Part shown: positions 23,549-34,945 of the stretch, in pieces | Numbering within the stretch: position 1 is the first letter of the stretch | How the letters are laid out: every line of letters starts with the position of its first letter | From: Daedaleopsis sinensis | Lineage: Eukaryota; Basidiomycota; Agaricomycetes; Polyporales; Polyporaceae | Direction: 5' to 3' | Assembly: GCA_033807695.1 (NCBI GenBank) | Contig: CM066304.1 | Coordinates: 3,162,001-3,226,000 of the forward strand | DNA length: 64,000 bases | The notes under the pieces: model-generated | What the model saw: only the letters and a program-made list of their open reading frames with translations | Told to the model about the DNA's origin: nothing | Databases searched by the model: none | Program-made: the position numbers and the translations under genes

Positions 23549-24280
23549 GAGGATGCTGAGAGTCTATGGTCTTCCGTCTGTGGGTGTCGGGCAGGACCCG
23601 TCATCAATGTGTTAGGACGTTCGGGTCGGTCATATGTGATACATACTCGCAGGTTATGGAACGGGTTTCCAGCCATCTCGGGCCTCATGGTCATTCGGAG
23701 CGCCTCGTGTCGAGTGACAGGACAACTACCAACATTACCCCTACCCGGATCCGTGCTCCTCTGCCACCGTCGACATCAGAGCTCATGCGCTCACTATTAA
23801 ACCGAATGGCGACGCGGAGGATCTCAGCTAGTGATCATGTTCCGGTATGTCTATTGCATCTGTCTATGAAGTTAAGGCAATCTCCTGGGTCGGGGCCGTA
23901 TAGATCCAAGTTCTTGTTCCCGGTGATTCTTTAGCAGGTCGTTTTCACGCAATTGCCAGAACTTTGAGTGGAAGAATGAGGAGACCATCGATACATTAAG
24001 CGTAAGAGAAGCCACGACAATGTCTCTAATGAGTAGATACTAATACTACAGCTCGATGGCCGACAAGACAGGATGATGGAGCAACGCTACATGAGATATC
24101 AGCTGAGTGCGCTGTAGTACTACTATATGAATGTTCGGGGTTGATTAGAGTGAGCTGAATATCGTATGAGAAAAGTCCATGCCCATCATGTGGAGTTGCG
24201 ACGTGAGATCATAGAAGGCCGTGGGGTGCATGAGGGAAGAGTCCATATGGTGCTCGCAAGGTGCTCGAACGGAAGGTCAT
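23549..24280. other. possible extra 3' exons, otherwise intergenic
   Basis: An open stretch from about 23657 (MERVSSHLGPHGHSERLVSS...SASDHVP) ends at a plausible GTATGT donor near 23847. It could be the true last part of the upstream coiled-coil gene or a separate small gene. The rest shows nothing. Confidence 0.3.
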
Positions 24281-24552
24281 TCAGTAAGCGTGCAGCGCAT
24301 ACTGACTGCGGCGACGCGAGGTGAGGAGGACGAAGTCGTCTGGGAGGATGGAGGCGCGAAGACGCCTGCGGCTCCTCTGGCTGACGGCCTTCCAGGCGCA
24401 GACGATGCGGCGCTCGAGGTACTTGGTGCAAGACATGCTAGATGGACGAATTCGAAGTTTGTCAGCAAAGTACACTCGACGCATCGCGTAGATGTAGCTT
24501 ACCGGGACTGCTCTTGGGACACGAAGGAGACAGCGGCAACGCGAGAGGCCAT
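24281..24552 (-). CDS. small basic protein, 68 residues, two exons
   Basis: Exon 1 (24503-24552) and exon 2 (24281-24437) join in phase across a 65-base intron with GTAAGC...TAG ends. The product starts MASRVAAVSFVSQEQS and continues MSCTKYLERRIVCAWKAV, then an Arg-rich stretch (SQRSRRRLRASILP), and ends RRSQYALHAY. A minus-strand TATAAA lies about 240 bases upstream, near 24792. No family is recognised. Size, basic charge and position suggest a small nuclear, ribosomal or mitochondrial protein, but none is identified. Confidence 0.4.
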
Positions 24553-24980
24553 GGGTGGTGATGGGGCGCGAGTGATAGAGGAGGTTTTGGTGGATGGTAG
24601 GCGGTGTCGTGGGGCAACGGATATGGTCGTTGAAGCTAAGGAGTGGCAGCACTAGTGACAAGTGTATGGGTGGCAGTAGCGGAGGATCGTCGCAGACGAT
24701 ATGTTACAAGACGAGCAGGTGCTCTGGAGATTAAGGGAAGAGGGATTGGGCAAAGCGCAAATTTCCCGACTGCCCTGAGAGCCTCCCTTTATAGACGGGA
24801 CTGTGACTGTCTCATGATCAGTGTTTATGGGGTTTCGGAATGGCTGCTTAGTAGGCTGCAAGGCGGATGAATCGTGAGGCGGGGATGGCATGGTAACCCA
24901 CACATAGCCATACAAATGCTGCATGTTTACCTTGCGTAGAGACTAAACATAAATCCAAGAGAGAACAAAGACGAAGCGTT

Positions 24981-25060
24981 GCCCGAAGGCGAACACGACC
25001 AACGAGGACAAAAACAATGACAGGCGCTTATTGTCCTCATTGTTCGTGGGCGCTTCGGGC
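24981..25060. repeat. imperfect 30-bp inverted repeat (hairpin)
   Basis: Arms GCCCGAAGGCGAACACGACC... (24981-25011) and its near complement ending ...GTGGGCGCTTCGGGC (25031-25060) pair at about 26 of 30 positions around a 19-base loop. This may be a solo hairpin or an end of a mobile element. Confidence 0.45.
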
Positions 25061-25529
25061 GAGAGCCGTCGATTTCCCATCGCCCATGGTGCGCATCTAT
25101 TTACCCTCCTCCTCCTCCTCCTCTATTCTATACTACATACTATCTTCCGGGTACTAGAGGCCGCTTATTTAAGGGCTTACGCCCATACATGCGTTATTAC
25201 ACTTGAGCTTGAACGTTAAACCGTAACTCACTGGCAGAGTCTTCAAACAGACCGTAGTGTAGCCTGAGAATATCTGGTGCGTCACCGTCTGTTCTACTTG
25301 TAGTACTTGCAGTCAGTCCTGAGGCCTGAGGCCTGATGTCGGACCTCCAGCTCAGAGTAGGCTACTACTCAGGTGTAGTAGCCCCATGGAACAACCGCAA
25401 GGGTGCGGCAAAAGTTTTTCCCGATATCTTACGTGTCCGAGATGCGCAACTCGCGGTCCTGCGATGATGGTGCAGCAAGGCAGAGACCACTAACGTTCAG
25501 AACCTCATGAGTAGATAAATCCTTCTGTG

Positions 25530-26400
25530 AGTCCTTCTTTTCACACTAGCCACCAGCGTGGAGCTAGTATTGTGATCTTTTTCCACAGTCGGCGGTCAAC
25601 GGCTTACACGCTCCGCCGTATTTCATCTACGCGTGACAGCGCGCGCGAACCCCGCGAACGCGGCCGAGACGTACGAGACGCGTCGCGGGCAGCGCGCTCG
25701 CGGTCGTGCACAAGGGCACGGACCCCGCGTGTACTCCGAGATCTGCTCGCCGCCAGCGCGAGTGATTGAAGCAGGCGGGCGGGACAGAGGCGAGTGGCGC
25801 GAGTATACCCCCCTCGCATCTGTCTCGGCCGCTGCCGAGGGAACGCTGAGCGCCGACGGCGAGCGAGCTGGCATCAGGCTGAGCACAGAGGCGAGTGGCG
25901 GGCTGGCTGAGTAGAGCAAGCGGCGGGCGGGCAGGACAGAGACAAGCAGCGGTCGGGACAGAGGCGGGCGGCGGGCGGGCTGAGCCTGAGACCCAGTGAG
26001 AAATCCGCCCGCCAATACCTGCCAAAATAACGCCAATCCCAGCGGTGGCATGTGGTGGTTCGGATTGGCTGTAGGAATGACAAAATTGACAGATGCGCTA
26101 CCGCCAGGATCTGGCGCCGTCAGGCAACGTAGACATCTCCCATTGCCATAGTCCGCCAATATAAGCCACTTGCTGGACCATTGGTATCGGTCGCGTGTCA
26201 CTCCAGGCTGGGTGAGATTGGCGTATGGATGCTGATATTGGCATATCAATACACGTGCTAGTTGATACAAAACCGCGCCCGCCGCGACGCACACCGCCTG
26301 CCCACGCTGCCCGCCCACGCCGCCCGCCCACGCCGCCCGCCCACGTCGCCCGATTGCCCGCCCGTCGTTGTCCGCCCCTGCCCATCCTCGCCGCCCTCGT
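25530..26400. repeat. GC-rich degenerate tandem repeats
   Basis: Between about 25790 and 25990, variants of GGGACAGAGGCGAGTGGCG recur about four times. Between 26286 and 26350, a 13-bp unit (CGCCCGCCCACGC) is repeated three to four times. Long open frames across this block follow from GC bias and show no domain, so I read it as noncoding. Confidence 0.45.
26011..26242. repeat. cluster of GCCAAT/ATTGGC motifs in alternating orientation
   Basis: GCCAAT or ATTGGC occurs at about 26011, 26032, 26064, 26155, 26217 and 26237, with a variant at 26179, all within 230 bp. This resembles subterminal transposase-binding arrays of CACTA elements or a cluster of CCAAT boxes. It lies just beyond the 3' end of the minus-strand gene at 26462. 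Confidence 0.4.
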
Positions 26401-26461
26401 ACTCCAGTCTTCGAGTCGCAGATCCATGCCACTGGCACGTCCATAGGATGTCGAATAAAGC

Positions 26462-29178
26462 CTACTTAGCCTTCAGTTTTCTTTTCGTCTTGCCCTGTAG
26501 TTTGCCCTTCGCAGTGTCTGTGATCATGTACACCTGGGGCAATAGAGTGTTAGTTTCAAAGATGTGGTGTTCAACATGACGCTATGAATACCTTCTTGTC
26601 AACCTCGTTCATTTCATTAAATGTGTGCACGACAATGCTGAGAGCATCATTGACGTCGCAAGTGGATGCGAACTTTGCCCTGCACGCACGTTAGCAGTCG
26701 GCGTGTGCAGATATACCATAGATAGTACGTACATGGCATGGTAATGCTAGGCAGCGTTGTGAGCTTGTGTCACTGAGTCGCGAATGAATTGATGCAGTAC
26801 GCACCTGTACCTCTTCCGGTGCCAGGGCTTCGAAGACTTGTTTGAACTCGCTACGCAGAGGGTTGTTCTTCTGGAGATTGATGTAGACATACGCGAATAG
26901 ATTCCTGAGACACCGATGAGCAAATAGCTCACAGGTGATGTTGGGCACAAAAACTTACCGTGCTGTGCGGGAGGATGCCACGCGCTGCTTGCCATCCTTC
27001 TTGTCACTGGCGATGTCTCCTTCATCAGCAGTGTGAGTCGTCTTGGTGATCCCCATGGTCATCTTGATTTTTGCGAGCCTGTCTGGAAGGGGCGGAGCGT
27101 TCTTGTCCTTCCAAGCGGTCCTGTGCATTATTCGTAAGAAAGTTACTATGGCCGTCCTGCTACAATGATACTAGCTCACAGAGGGTTTGCGACCTGCCAT
27201 GGATCGGGCATGGTCAGCAGGGTGCAAGGGTCGGGGTAGATAACGCACTCACAGAATATAGCGACTTCGTTCCTGAACCTGAGGCGCCCAGTGCGCTAGT
27301 TGCATCGGTCAGCGTCGCAAGGGGAGGTACTTCCACCAATTGCCGAGCATGGGAAGGGGTAGTGGGCCTGTTCAGGTACACTGCGACACTCGTGCATGAG
27401 ATATACATGGGCACTGGGAGTGTGTTACAGCTTACGGCGGGTTGGGTTCAAGACACTCTCAACGGTCAAAATGTTTGAGTGAGAGACAGCGGGGGCGGTA
27501 GTAACTGTGGGGCATGCTGTACCCAGAGTGGTCGGGAGGCTATCAGCTGGGGTGGAAGTGTTCTCAACGGTCGCAGGGTTTGAGCGGGAGACGCCGGTTG
27601 CAGCAGTCGCAGAAAGAGCAGTGTTCGTGCTGCTGTCCATGGGCTCGACTTCAACAGACCTCTCATTGGGATAGGTAGAGCTATGCTGAGGTAGATGGTT
27701 AGCGACAACGGCTGTGGATGTTGGCACCCCGACGGTGAGCGAGACAATCGGGATAGTTGTCGACTCTGGCGCCCCACCATAATGCAGAGGTACGTTGGTA
27801 CAGGGAAGGTCGGGGCCCGTTCCGGAGGGACCAGCGATCGTAAGATACATGTCGTCGTCATCGTCGTCGGCGACAGCGATGAATGGCATGGGGGTAGGAG
27901 AGCGAGTATCGGGGGCTTGAGTCATACGAAGGAGGTGGCTTCCTGAGAGTGTGTCCTCGTCGTTATCGGAGTCATTGTCCTTTTCACGTTGTTGGGGCCC
28001 TATGAGGACTAAGTAGTGATTAATTAGTCATATACCCGGCATTGAACGCACCTTCGTCAGTACGATGCTTCTTGGTGGGATTGTTGCGTGTGGCAGAGGC
28101 ATCGCGCGCACGCTTCTTGCCCTTGGTCTTCGTGGATGCATGTACCTTCCCAGTGCGATTGCGTGATATATCAGGGTATACTGTCGTGCAGAAATGACGG
28201 AACTTCCACGAGTTCAGCCCGTCAACAAAGCCAGGAAACCTCTCATACAGAACGCCGTTAAGATAGTCACGTGCTTCCTTCGAGAGCTGTGAATGGCTGC
28301 TCGCGGCCATTCCATGCTCCAGAAGGGTATTGTATCCTTGTTTGAGCTGCCCACGGAGCTCACGGTACTCGTCGCGCGAGATTGTGCAGCCATTGCGGTG
28401 CTCAAGGTAGGCGAATTTGACGTTGGAGTCATCGTCGTCATCTTCATGGTCTGCGAGGTAGTCCCGGAACTGCTCCCGGGTCCAAAAATTGAGCTGGGAA
28501 TGTATGTTAGGGTCATGTTCCTGGTATATGGGAGGGGGAGTACGACACAGCGCGGCGATGCCATGTCTCGCATTGGCACTCTTTGACATCTCCGGGTGAG
28601 CATTAGCTAGCATGGCATATGCCTCGCTGTTTGTAAGGCACGGGGTTATCAGGGAGGGCATAATCGGGTGCATATATACACAGTGTAGACTTACCGGAGA
28701 GTGCGCACGGTAGCATTTAAGTCGGCCACGTTAAGCTTGAGCTCGATGATTTGTTCTTTCATAACCTCATTTTCCTGAAGAGCGTGGATCATTCGTGTTG
28801 AGTCAAGGGCGGATGGTGCAAATCTCGCATGCTGGCCACTCTGGATACAATCCGGGATATTACTGGTGTTAGACACGCTATTAGCAGATGACTCACCGTG
28901 AACATTCCTTCCATGAGCAGCCCATTCCCGTATCCTCCAATGCCACAGTGAGATATTGATCTGATTGAAGGTGTTGTAGGGGAGAGAGGACTCTCGGGGG
29001 CACTCGACATGTCGTCCAGCCTCGCTATGTTCACGGCGGTGTTGAATGGAGTCGGGAGGCCAGAAAGAGTGAGAGAAGTGGGGGTAGTCATGTTGCTGTG
29101 TTGCTCGGGCAGAAAGGATGCAGTATTAGAGAATTGATGATGTCTCCCATGGTCCAGAGACTCGGAGACAGAGGCCAT
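26462..29178 (-). CDS. multi-exon protein of unknown function, probably transposon-associated
   Basis: At least eight exons can be chained with phase-matched GT...AG introns. It starts MASVSESLDHGRHHQFSN and continues through a Ser/Pro-rich leader and a short coiled coil (ALQENEVMKEQIIELKLNVADLNATVRTL). Next is a globular segment (LNFWTREQFRDYLADHED...LNSWKFRHFCTTVYPDIS), a basic patch (TKGKKRARDASATRNNPTKKHR) and a long Ser/Thr/Pro-rich region. The last exons hold YVYINLQKNNPLRSEFKQVFEAL and end KGKLQGKTKRKLKAK. The family is not recognised. The WKxRHF-type segment resembles hypothetical proteins I associate with mobile-element-rich regions of agaricomycetes; this is recollection, not a search. 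It could be an accessory gene of the neighbouring Plavaka-like element or a host gene. Confidence 0.45.
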
Positions 29179-29376
29179 GGTGGTAGTCGAAGGAGAATGG
29201 ATGAGGAAGGTGATGCAGGCGCCGTTGCGAGTATCTGCATATGGTCATACAGGCGCCCTCAGCCAAATGACCTGCCTTCCGAGTTTGCACTTTCATCCTT
29301 TCGTCCATCGTCTAGTGATTAGCAAGATGTCCTTCAGGTACAAGCTCTCAACTGATGAGTTAGATACATGCTCTAA

Positions 29377-30465
29377 ATGCTATCCCACAGCTCAAAAAAT
29401 AGCAGCACACATATCGCAGTCGAGACCGGATATGAAGGGTCCATCGATTCGGAGTCAGATGTTGCTAGTTCATCATCATCCCTGGGCATTCCGGAATGCC
29501 TGAAGAACTGGAAGATGTCTCCACCTATTCCATGGGACTCACGAACACCTAGGTAGATAGACACACAGGTGTTATAACAGGCTAGTGCTGACAAACATTA
29601 TAAGCCTTGCACGCAGCGGTCCTAAAACGGATTCCGACAATGTCCTTCATGTCCACCGTCGCTACTCGCTGCCGATTCCACCTGGAGTCACCCGCAACAC
29701 TTGGCCCGAGGAGATTCTAGATGACGGTGATGCTCACACTGTCTATGAGGCCTTTCGCAAGCTGGTCAAAACCACCTCGCGCAGCTGTGTACTTCTGAGC
29801 AGCCGAGCGACAACATTTGAGGATGTACAGCAAAGCTACCTCGCAATCTTAGAGGGGCTCGAGGGCTTACGTGAGATTCTTCTCGAGGTTCCGTTTGAGA
29901 ACAAGGACTTTCTCGAAACCCCGTAAGCATGTGGCTATATGCATTCACTCCGCAATTGCTAACTGTGGGACATCCTAGTCTCTCTCCTGGGCGCATTCCT
30001 TCCCTCATTCAGGATGGAGACGCAGTAACGTTCTCTCTGACAGTCAAATGCGAGGACCCTGGTGACTTCGACATGTACATGCAAGGGGCAGAAGTGCCTA
30101 GCGAGGACGACTTCATTCTGCCTAATGAGACGACCCTTGTTGGGTCTCCTCATGGCGCCGTTCACCTCACTGACCTGACAACGAGCTGTGAATCCCCGGT
30201 GGCGACTCTCGTGGAGCTCACTGCCTACGACTCATCTCTTGAGAGTTTGACACCTCTATCCTCCCCACACCCTGCACGCTGGGCCCATTCCTCAACTCCT
30301 CCAGGGTACCGTAGAGTGCCATCAGTGGAGACTCGACTTCTCGGGCATCCTCCGCCTTTGTTTCCTCTCGAAGTGCTCAAAATGGATTCTGATGCCGATT
30401 TTACGATAGTTCCAACGTCCTGTCCCCACGAGCTGGCGCTACCATACGAGTTTGTTCCCATATGA
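29377..30465 (+). CDS. hypothetical protein, three exons, tail-to-tail with the transposase
   Basis: Exon 1 starts MLSHSSKNSSTHIAVETGYE. Introns at about 29543-29617 and 29924-29979 have GT...AG ends and keep phase, giving roughly 300 residues. Recognisable pieces are RRYSLPIPPGVTRNTWPEE, a helical stretch (DAHTVYEAFRKLVKTTSR), YLAILEGLEGLREILLEVPFEN, and a Ser/Pro-rich C-terminus ending ALPYEFVPI. No family is recognised. It ends 19 bases before the convergent transposase stop, so the two may share a terminator region. It may be a second gene of the same transposon. Confidence 0.45.
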
Positions 30466-30484
30466 GTCGAGATTGCACCATTAT

Positions 30485-33400
30485 CTACTCGTCTACATAC
30501 ATCTCGGGATCTCGGGATCCCAGCTCAACGTCGTACCCCATTTTCTCCGCTACGACATACTTTCGGCCCACATGGAAGTGGATGTGGTCATTCTCCCACT
30601 CATCGTCACTCGCCACCCCATCCGATATCATACCTATGACTGACACAATTGATTTCGCATCAATTACGCGAAGTCCTGCCTCCCCGACGTACTTCATCAT
30701 CTCGATTGTTTTGAAAGATTCGTCGTAAAGCTCTTCATCGCGCAATCCGAAAACTGATACCATGGCTACCGCGCTTCTAGTTTTGATCCAGTGATTTCGC
30801 CGTGTGTAATCGAAATAGCGGACCTCTCCGACCTGTATTGCACCGTCTACGGTCCGGAACTGTGTTTGTAATAGTTAGAATGATATCAAAAGTATTGAAA
30901 TATTCGGCCTACCTTTACGCATCGTGCAATACGCATGGATTTCAATGGTTTGTTTCTTTCTTTCCATGCGGCACGGGCAATCTGGTAATTTGGGAGACGC
31001 AGGCGAGCCCAGCGTCGTAGCACATAGCTGAAAGTGTCCCGTGCCTGCCCGTGAACATACCGGACATCGATGTTTGAAAAGTAGTCATAGAAGGCGCGAG
31101 CTTCAGCGGGTGTACATAATGTTGCTTTCTGTTCGAGGGCGCGCAGCAACAGGAACTTGTTGCCTAGACATCGAGACCCGCGAGGTGCATAGTCCGGAGA
31201 GCGAGTGCGGTCAAACTCGGGCATGAGCGCCTTGATAGCATTCTCCTGCCATCGACGCGCCGCTATCTGTGATAGATTGGCGTAGGGGTTAGAAGGCTGT
31301 TTGATGCGTCCACCGAGGTCGCCAATAGAACGTTCCATGGTATACTGAGAGCGACATTTGAGAGAGCCATGATAATGAACCTGGTCTGGAGTGTGCCACA
31401 AGAGGTGGACGACCGGCCGGACAAGGTGCATGAAATCAGGGTCCCGCCCCACAAAGAGATCTTCATACTCCACAGTAGACGAGTTAAGCAGTTCACGAGC
31501 ATATATCAGAGCGTCGACAGGGATCACATAGCATCCGACAATACGCCCAGCTTTCACAGTCTTGCACAGGTGTCGCCAGTGGTCGCGCAAGAGATGTTTT
31601 CGCATCATATGAGGAGTGTAGACAAAGATATAGGTATGCTGCTCGTTCGAGCGGTAGCCACTGTTCATCTTGGCCTTGAGGTGGCGAGGTTCGTGACCGA
31701 AGAAACCAGGAATATATGCCTTCGCGCGCTCAACTTCCACGCTATGCTCCTCAAACACGTCGTCATCGGAAAGGACAGCAAAAGGTCGGTCTTTGAGATC
31801 AGCCTGGCTACCCTTCAGTGAGCCTCGCCAGAGACCGAGGAGGAGTTCGAACAGATTAGGGCCGCTTAGATGCATCCAGTCGAGAGGAAAGCCGAGGGGG
31901 ATAGGAATAATGCGCGAAAGGCCTGAGAACAGGCTCGGTTTAACGATGCCGGTCGCACAACGAAGCAGCTCGTATTGGTGATCATTTTCTGCTGAAAGCA
32001 ATAGACTGAGGAGCTCCTCATACCGCTCGGCAGATGGGTCAGGGATCGAGCTCAGAGATATGTCGCCAAAGTCACACCCAGCGACCTGGTAGTTCAGAGG
32101 GAGCTGAAGCGCTGGATAGTAGTGCCCAGAGCGCTCTTTATGTCGCCCAGGCAAGCCACAGAATATACGACAGCCTAGGGCTCCATGGTGAGGTACTGTC
32201 CCAGAACAGAGAGCCATAGCCGGGCCGTCGGCCTGGGCGCCAGGGACGAACGGACGTGAGATCTCAATCTTTCGAGTTTTCGCATGCCAGACCGGGAGAC
32301 CGTGGTTCATGAGCGCTGCAACGTGATAGAGACCGGTAAAGAAGAATGAGTCAAGGTTGCGTGGGTGGTTCGGCCCAGGAATGATACCGCCGGGAAGCAT
32401 AGCAAGCGACTTGAAGCGTTTGTCGGGCGGCAAGTTGTCGACTGTCCACTGATAAAACCACGCATCGGAATTCTTGTTGCGAAAGAGCTGCGCGCCATCA
32501 GTCGAGAAGGATATCACAGCGTCATACATGCCAATCTTCTGAGACTGATACGCTTTGAGGAGATGCGCGCCACAAGCGATGTCGACGTACTCGGGTGGAG
32601 GGCAGCCGTTCTTTGTCTTCTCAAGAACACCTTGCACAGCGTTGTACAAGTAGAGCATGTCCTCGCAGGATGTTTGACCTCGGAATAGATTTTGAATTTG
32701 AGGACCAGGGAGGAGGGAGGAGAATTGTTGTCGGCCGATTTTGACGTCAGAACCTTCTTCGACCGGACGATATCGAGGCTCCTCACAGTACAGGCACAGC
32801 TCGAAATCCGCAAACGGACCCGTGTATGCCATGCAGCTGTTTATACACATGTCGTTGACCACAGCGAGCATGCCAGTGGATGCTCGCAGCACCTTCTTGA
32901 CCTGTGCAGTGCAATGACGCATAAGTTACCAGCTACGACGTCTCCAGTATGTCAGTACGACTTACTTTGAAAAGAGTGAGCACTTTGATATCTGCCGAGA
33001 AACGCAAGATCGCATCGCGGACCGTGTTGTATGTCTCGAGGGAACAGTTTGAGAGCGCAAGATATAACTCGATAGACAGGCGGATAAGAGGATCCGTGAT
33101 ATCAAAATCCTCTTGTGTCGGATTCAACAGTTGATCGACGTCATCTTCACTCAGTCCGCTGTACTCCGAGTCAAGAGTGGCCGTCTTGAGGAGCTCGATA
33201 AATTCGAGGGCAATCTTTAAATCCCTGAGAGTCACCTTGATCGGCGGCTCAGACGCAGGTTCCTCTACGGCATAACTCATGTTAGCCATAGTATAGCACA
33301 AATATATTTCTATCAAGTGACATACCGTCTGCAGCAGGAGCTTGCGGTGCCGGCCCAGCAGGGGGAGCAGGGGGAGCAGGCCCGGGGGGAGCAGCTGGTT

Positions 33401-33949
33401 CCTCCGGCTGACTGCCGTCAGCATCATCGCCGCCTGGATCATTGCCTGCCATGGAGAAATTGTTCGCAAATTCCCTCTGTTCAACCAGTCAATATGATTA
33501 CTTGATTGCTAATAGTACAACTGTAGTACATCTGGACTTACCTCGACATGACGCGGAGATGTACGTCCTCCCCTTCGAATTTCTTCGTCCTCCTCCTTCT
33601 CTTCCCCTCCTGAGTCATCCTCTAATCTTCGCCGCTTCCGCGTACACTTCGCACGCATATAACCGCCATGCACAGTAGACACTGCCCCTTGTGGCCGTGT
33701 GCGAGCTCGGTGTGAACCTGTGGTGGTCTGACCCGAGCGTGGGTTTGTCGAACCAGATGCGCCCAGTAGGGAAGGAGACTGCACTGGTCTTTCTCTGAAA
33801 CTGCCATCTTCGATGCGGAATTGTCGGTGGCGTTCCCACTTGCGTTTGTCGACTTCTTTCCTGCCGTCACATTTGTGGTGACAAGTACAGATGACTGTCC
33901 CTAGTGTGGCTCCCGGTTCCGGCAGGGCCTCCTGGGATTCTGCAGGCAT
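30485..33949 (-). CDS. Plavaka/CACTA-like transposase
   Basis: Starts MPAESQEALPEPGATLG. An N-terminal Cys/His motif typical of basidiomycete Plavaka transposases follows (ICTCHHKCDGRKEVDKRKWERHRQF), then a Pro/Ala linker and helical exons. A 678-codon open frame holds the core: a second Cys pair (FELCLYCEEPRYR), the nuclease-type strands VISFSTDGAQLFRNK and IPLGFPLDWMHLSGPNLFELLLGLW, and further conserved helices. The last exon (from FRTVDGAIQVGEVRYF, with VVAEKMGYDVELGSRDPEMYVDE at the end) matches the family's C-terminal part. It should catalyse cut-and-paste transposition with a DDE-type RNase-H fold. No frameshift was seen, so it may be functional. The element's terminal repeats were not found. 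Confidence 0.8.
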
Positions 33950-34706
33950 GGGTCACAAAACACAAATGATGCGGAGGCGGTGAAGATGTGTATGGGCAGT
34001 GTCTAGTACAGCAGCAGTGAGAGGAAGTCTACGGGCAGCTATGCAACTTGAATTCAAAACACGACGCCAGTGGACAAGCGCGCATATCCCGAAAAGGGAT
34101 TGACACAACTGTGTCAATCCCTTTTCGGAGTGCTCCAGCTGTCCTCAAGCGCCCATGCATTGGCCAGCACACAACACGGTGAATCTAAGGCCGACTACTA
34201 GAGGAGTGAGTGCGAGTGTAATATGTTGTGAAATAAGAACTCACGCGGCTATCTAGTTCCCCGTAGACCACTGGACCAAGTGGTAGATGATCGCGACCGA
34301 GGTGGTGCTGCATGCATGCGTGGTAGTCAAAGGCAAAGGATTTAAGCGCGCGCTTGTCGCTCAACTCGACAATAGGCAGGCACGGCAGGGCTCGGCAGAC
34401 ACCTCACAAACACGGATAACACGCGACGCGACATGCTTCATTGTGTCAGGAGACAAGGTCAGACAATGTACGTAGCATGGTGGCTGAGTGTGGCAGAGAT
34501 ATCTGCCCGTTGGCTGATAGTGGCCTATCGTGGCAGATATAGGCTTCATGATTTTTCACTGGGCCTGAGAGGAGGCGCGTGTGTAGAGAGAACTGAGACT
34601 TACTGAGACAGGCGCGAGACTGCGCGAGAGCGGGTTCTAGCTAGGCTCGTGAACCACTGTGAACCAGCCTCTATAGTTCCGGGGGCCGGAAGACAGTCGT
34701 TCCTAG
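33950..34706. other. noncoding region upstream of the transposase
   Basis: Contains the 40-bp palindrome at 34089 and short repeated motifs around 34490-34540 (GTGGCAGAGATATCTGCC, CGTGGCAGATATAGG, TGATAGTGGCC) that look like a subterminal transposon region. No gene was seen. Confidence 0.4.
34089..34128. repeat. perfect 19-bp-arm palindrome
   Basis: CCGAAAAGGGATTGACACA is followed, after a 2-base spacer, by its exact complement. It lies 140 bases upstream of the transposase ATG. It could be a cruciform or operator-like transposase-binding site, or the remains of back-to-back element ends. Confidence 0.6.
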
Positions 34707-34720
34707 TCGTTCCTAGTTCT
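34707..34720. repeat. left target-site duplication of the LINE
   Basis: TCGTTCCTAGTTCT directly precedes the poly-T run and is repeated exactly at 56251-56264. Confidence 0.8.
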
Positions 34721-34945
34721 TTTTTTTTTTTTTTTTTGGCGGGGCGCGTGTGCCATCTGCTGCAGTCGTCCCGAAGGCTCATCATGCACACAGTATGGCG
34801 CGCTGTGGGCAGCCCAGCTTTACAGCCGAGTTGTCCAAGGAAATCTGGATCCAAGCGATATACCGATAGCCGGGGGGAAATGCTTTTACGCACGAAGTGT
34901 GGGACTCAAGGAGAGGTGCGCGTCATTTGAGGTCCCGGTCCGAGG

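Noticed and set aside
25623..26444. 273-codon open frame on the minus strand
   Set aside because: Composition follows the GC-rich tandem repeats, there is no domain, and overlapping frames on both strands are equally open.
26462..33949. Reading the transposon as a KDZ element with a TET/JBP gene
   Set aside because: No HxD...H dioxygenase motif was seen in the partner genes, and the transposase motifs fit Plavaka better.
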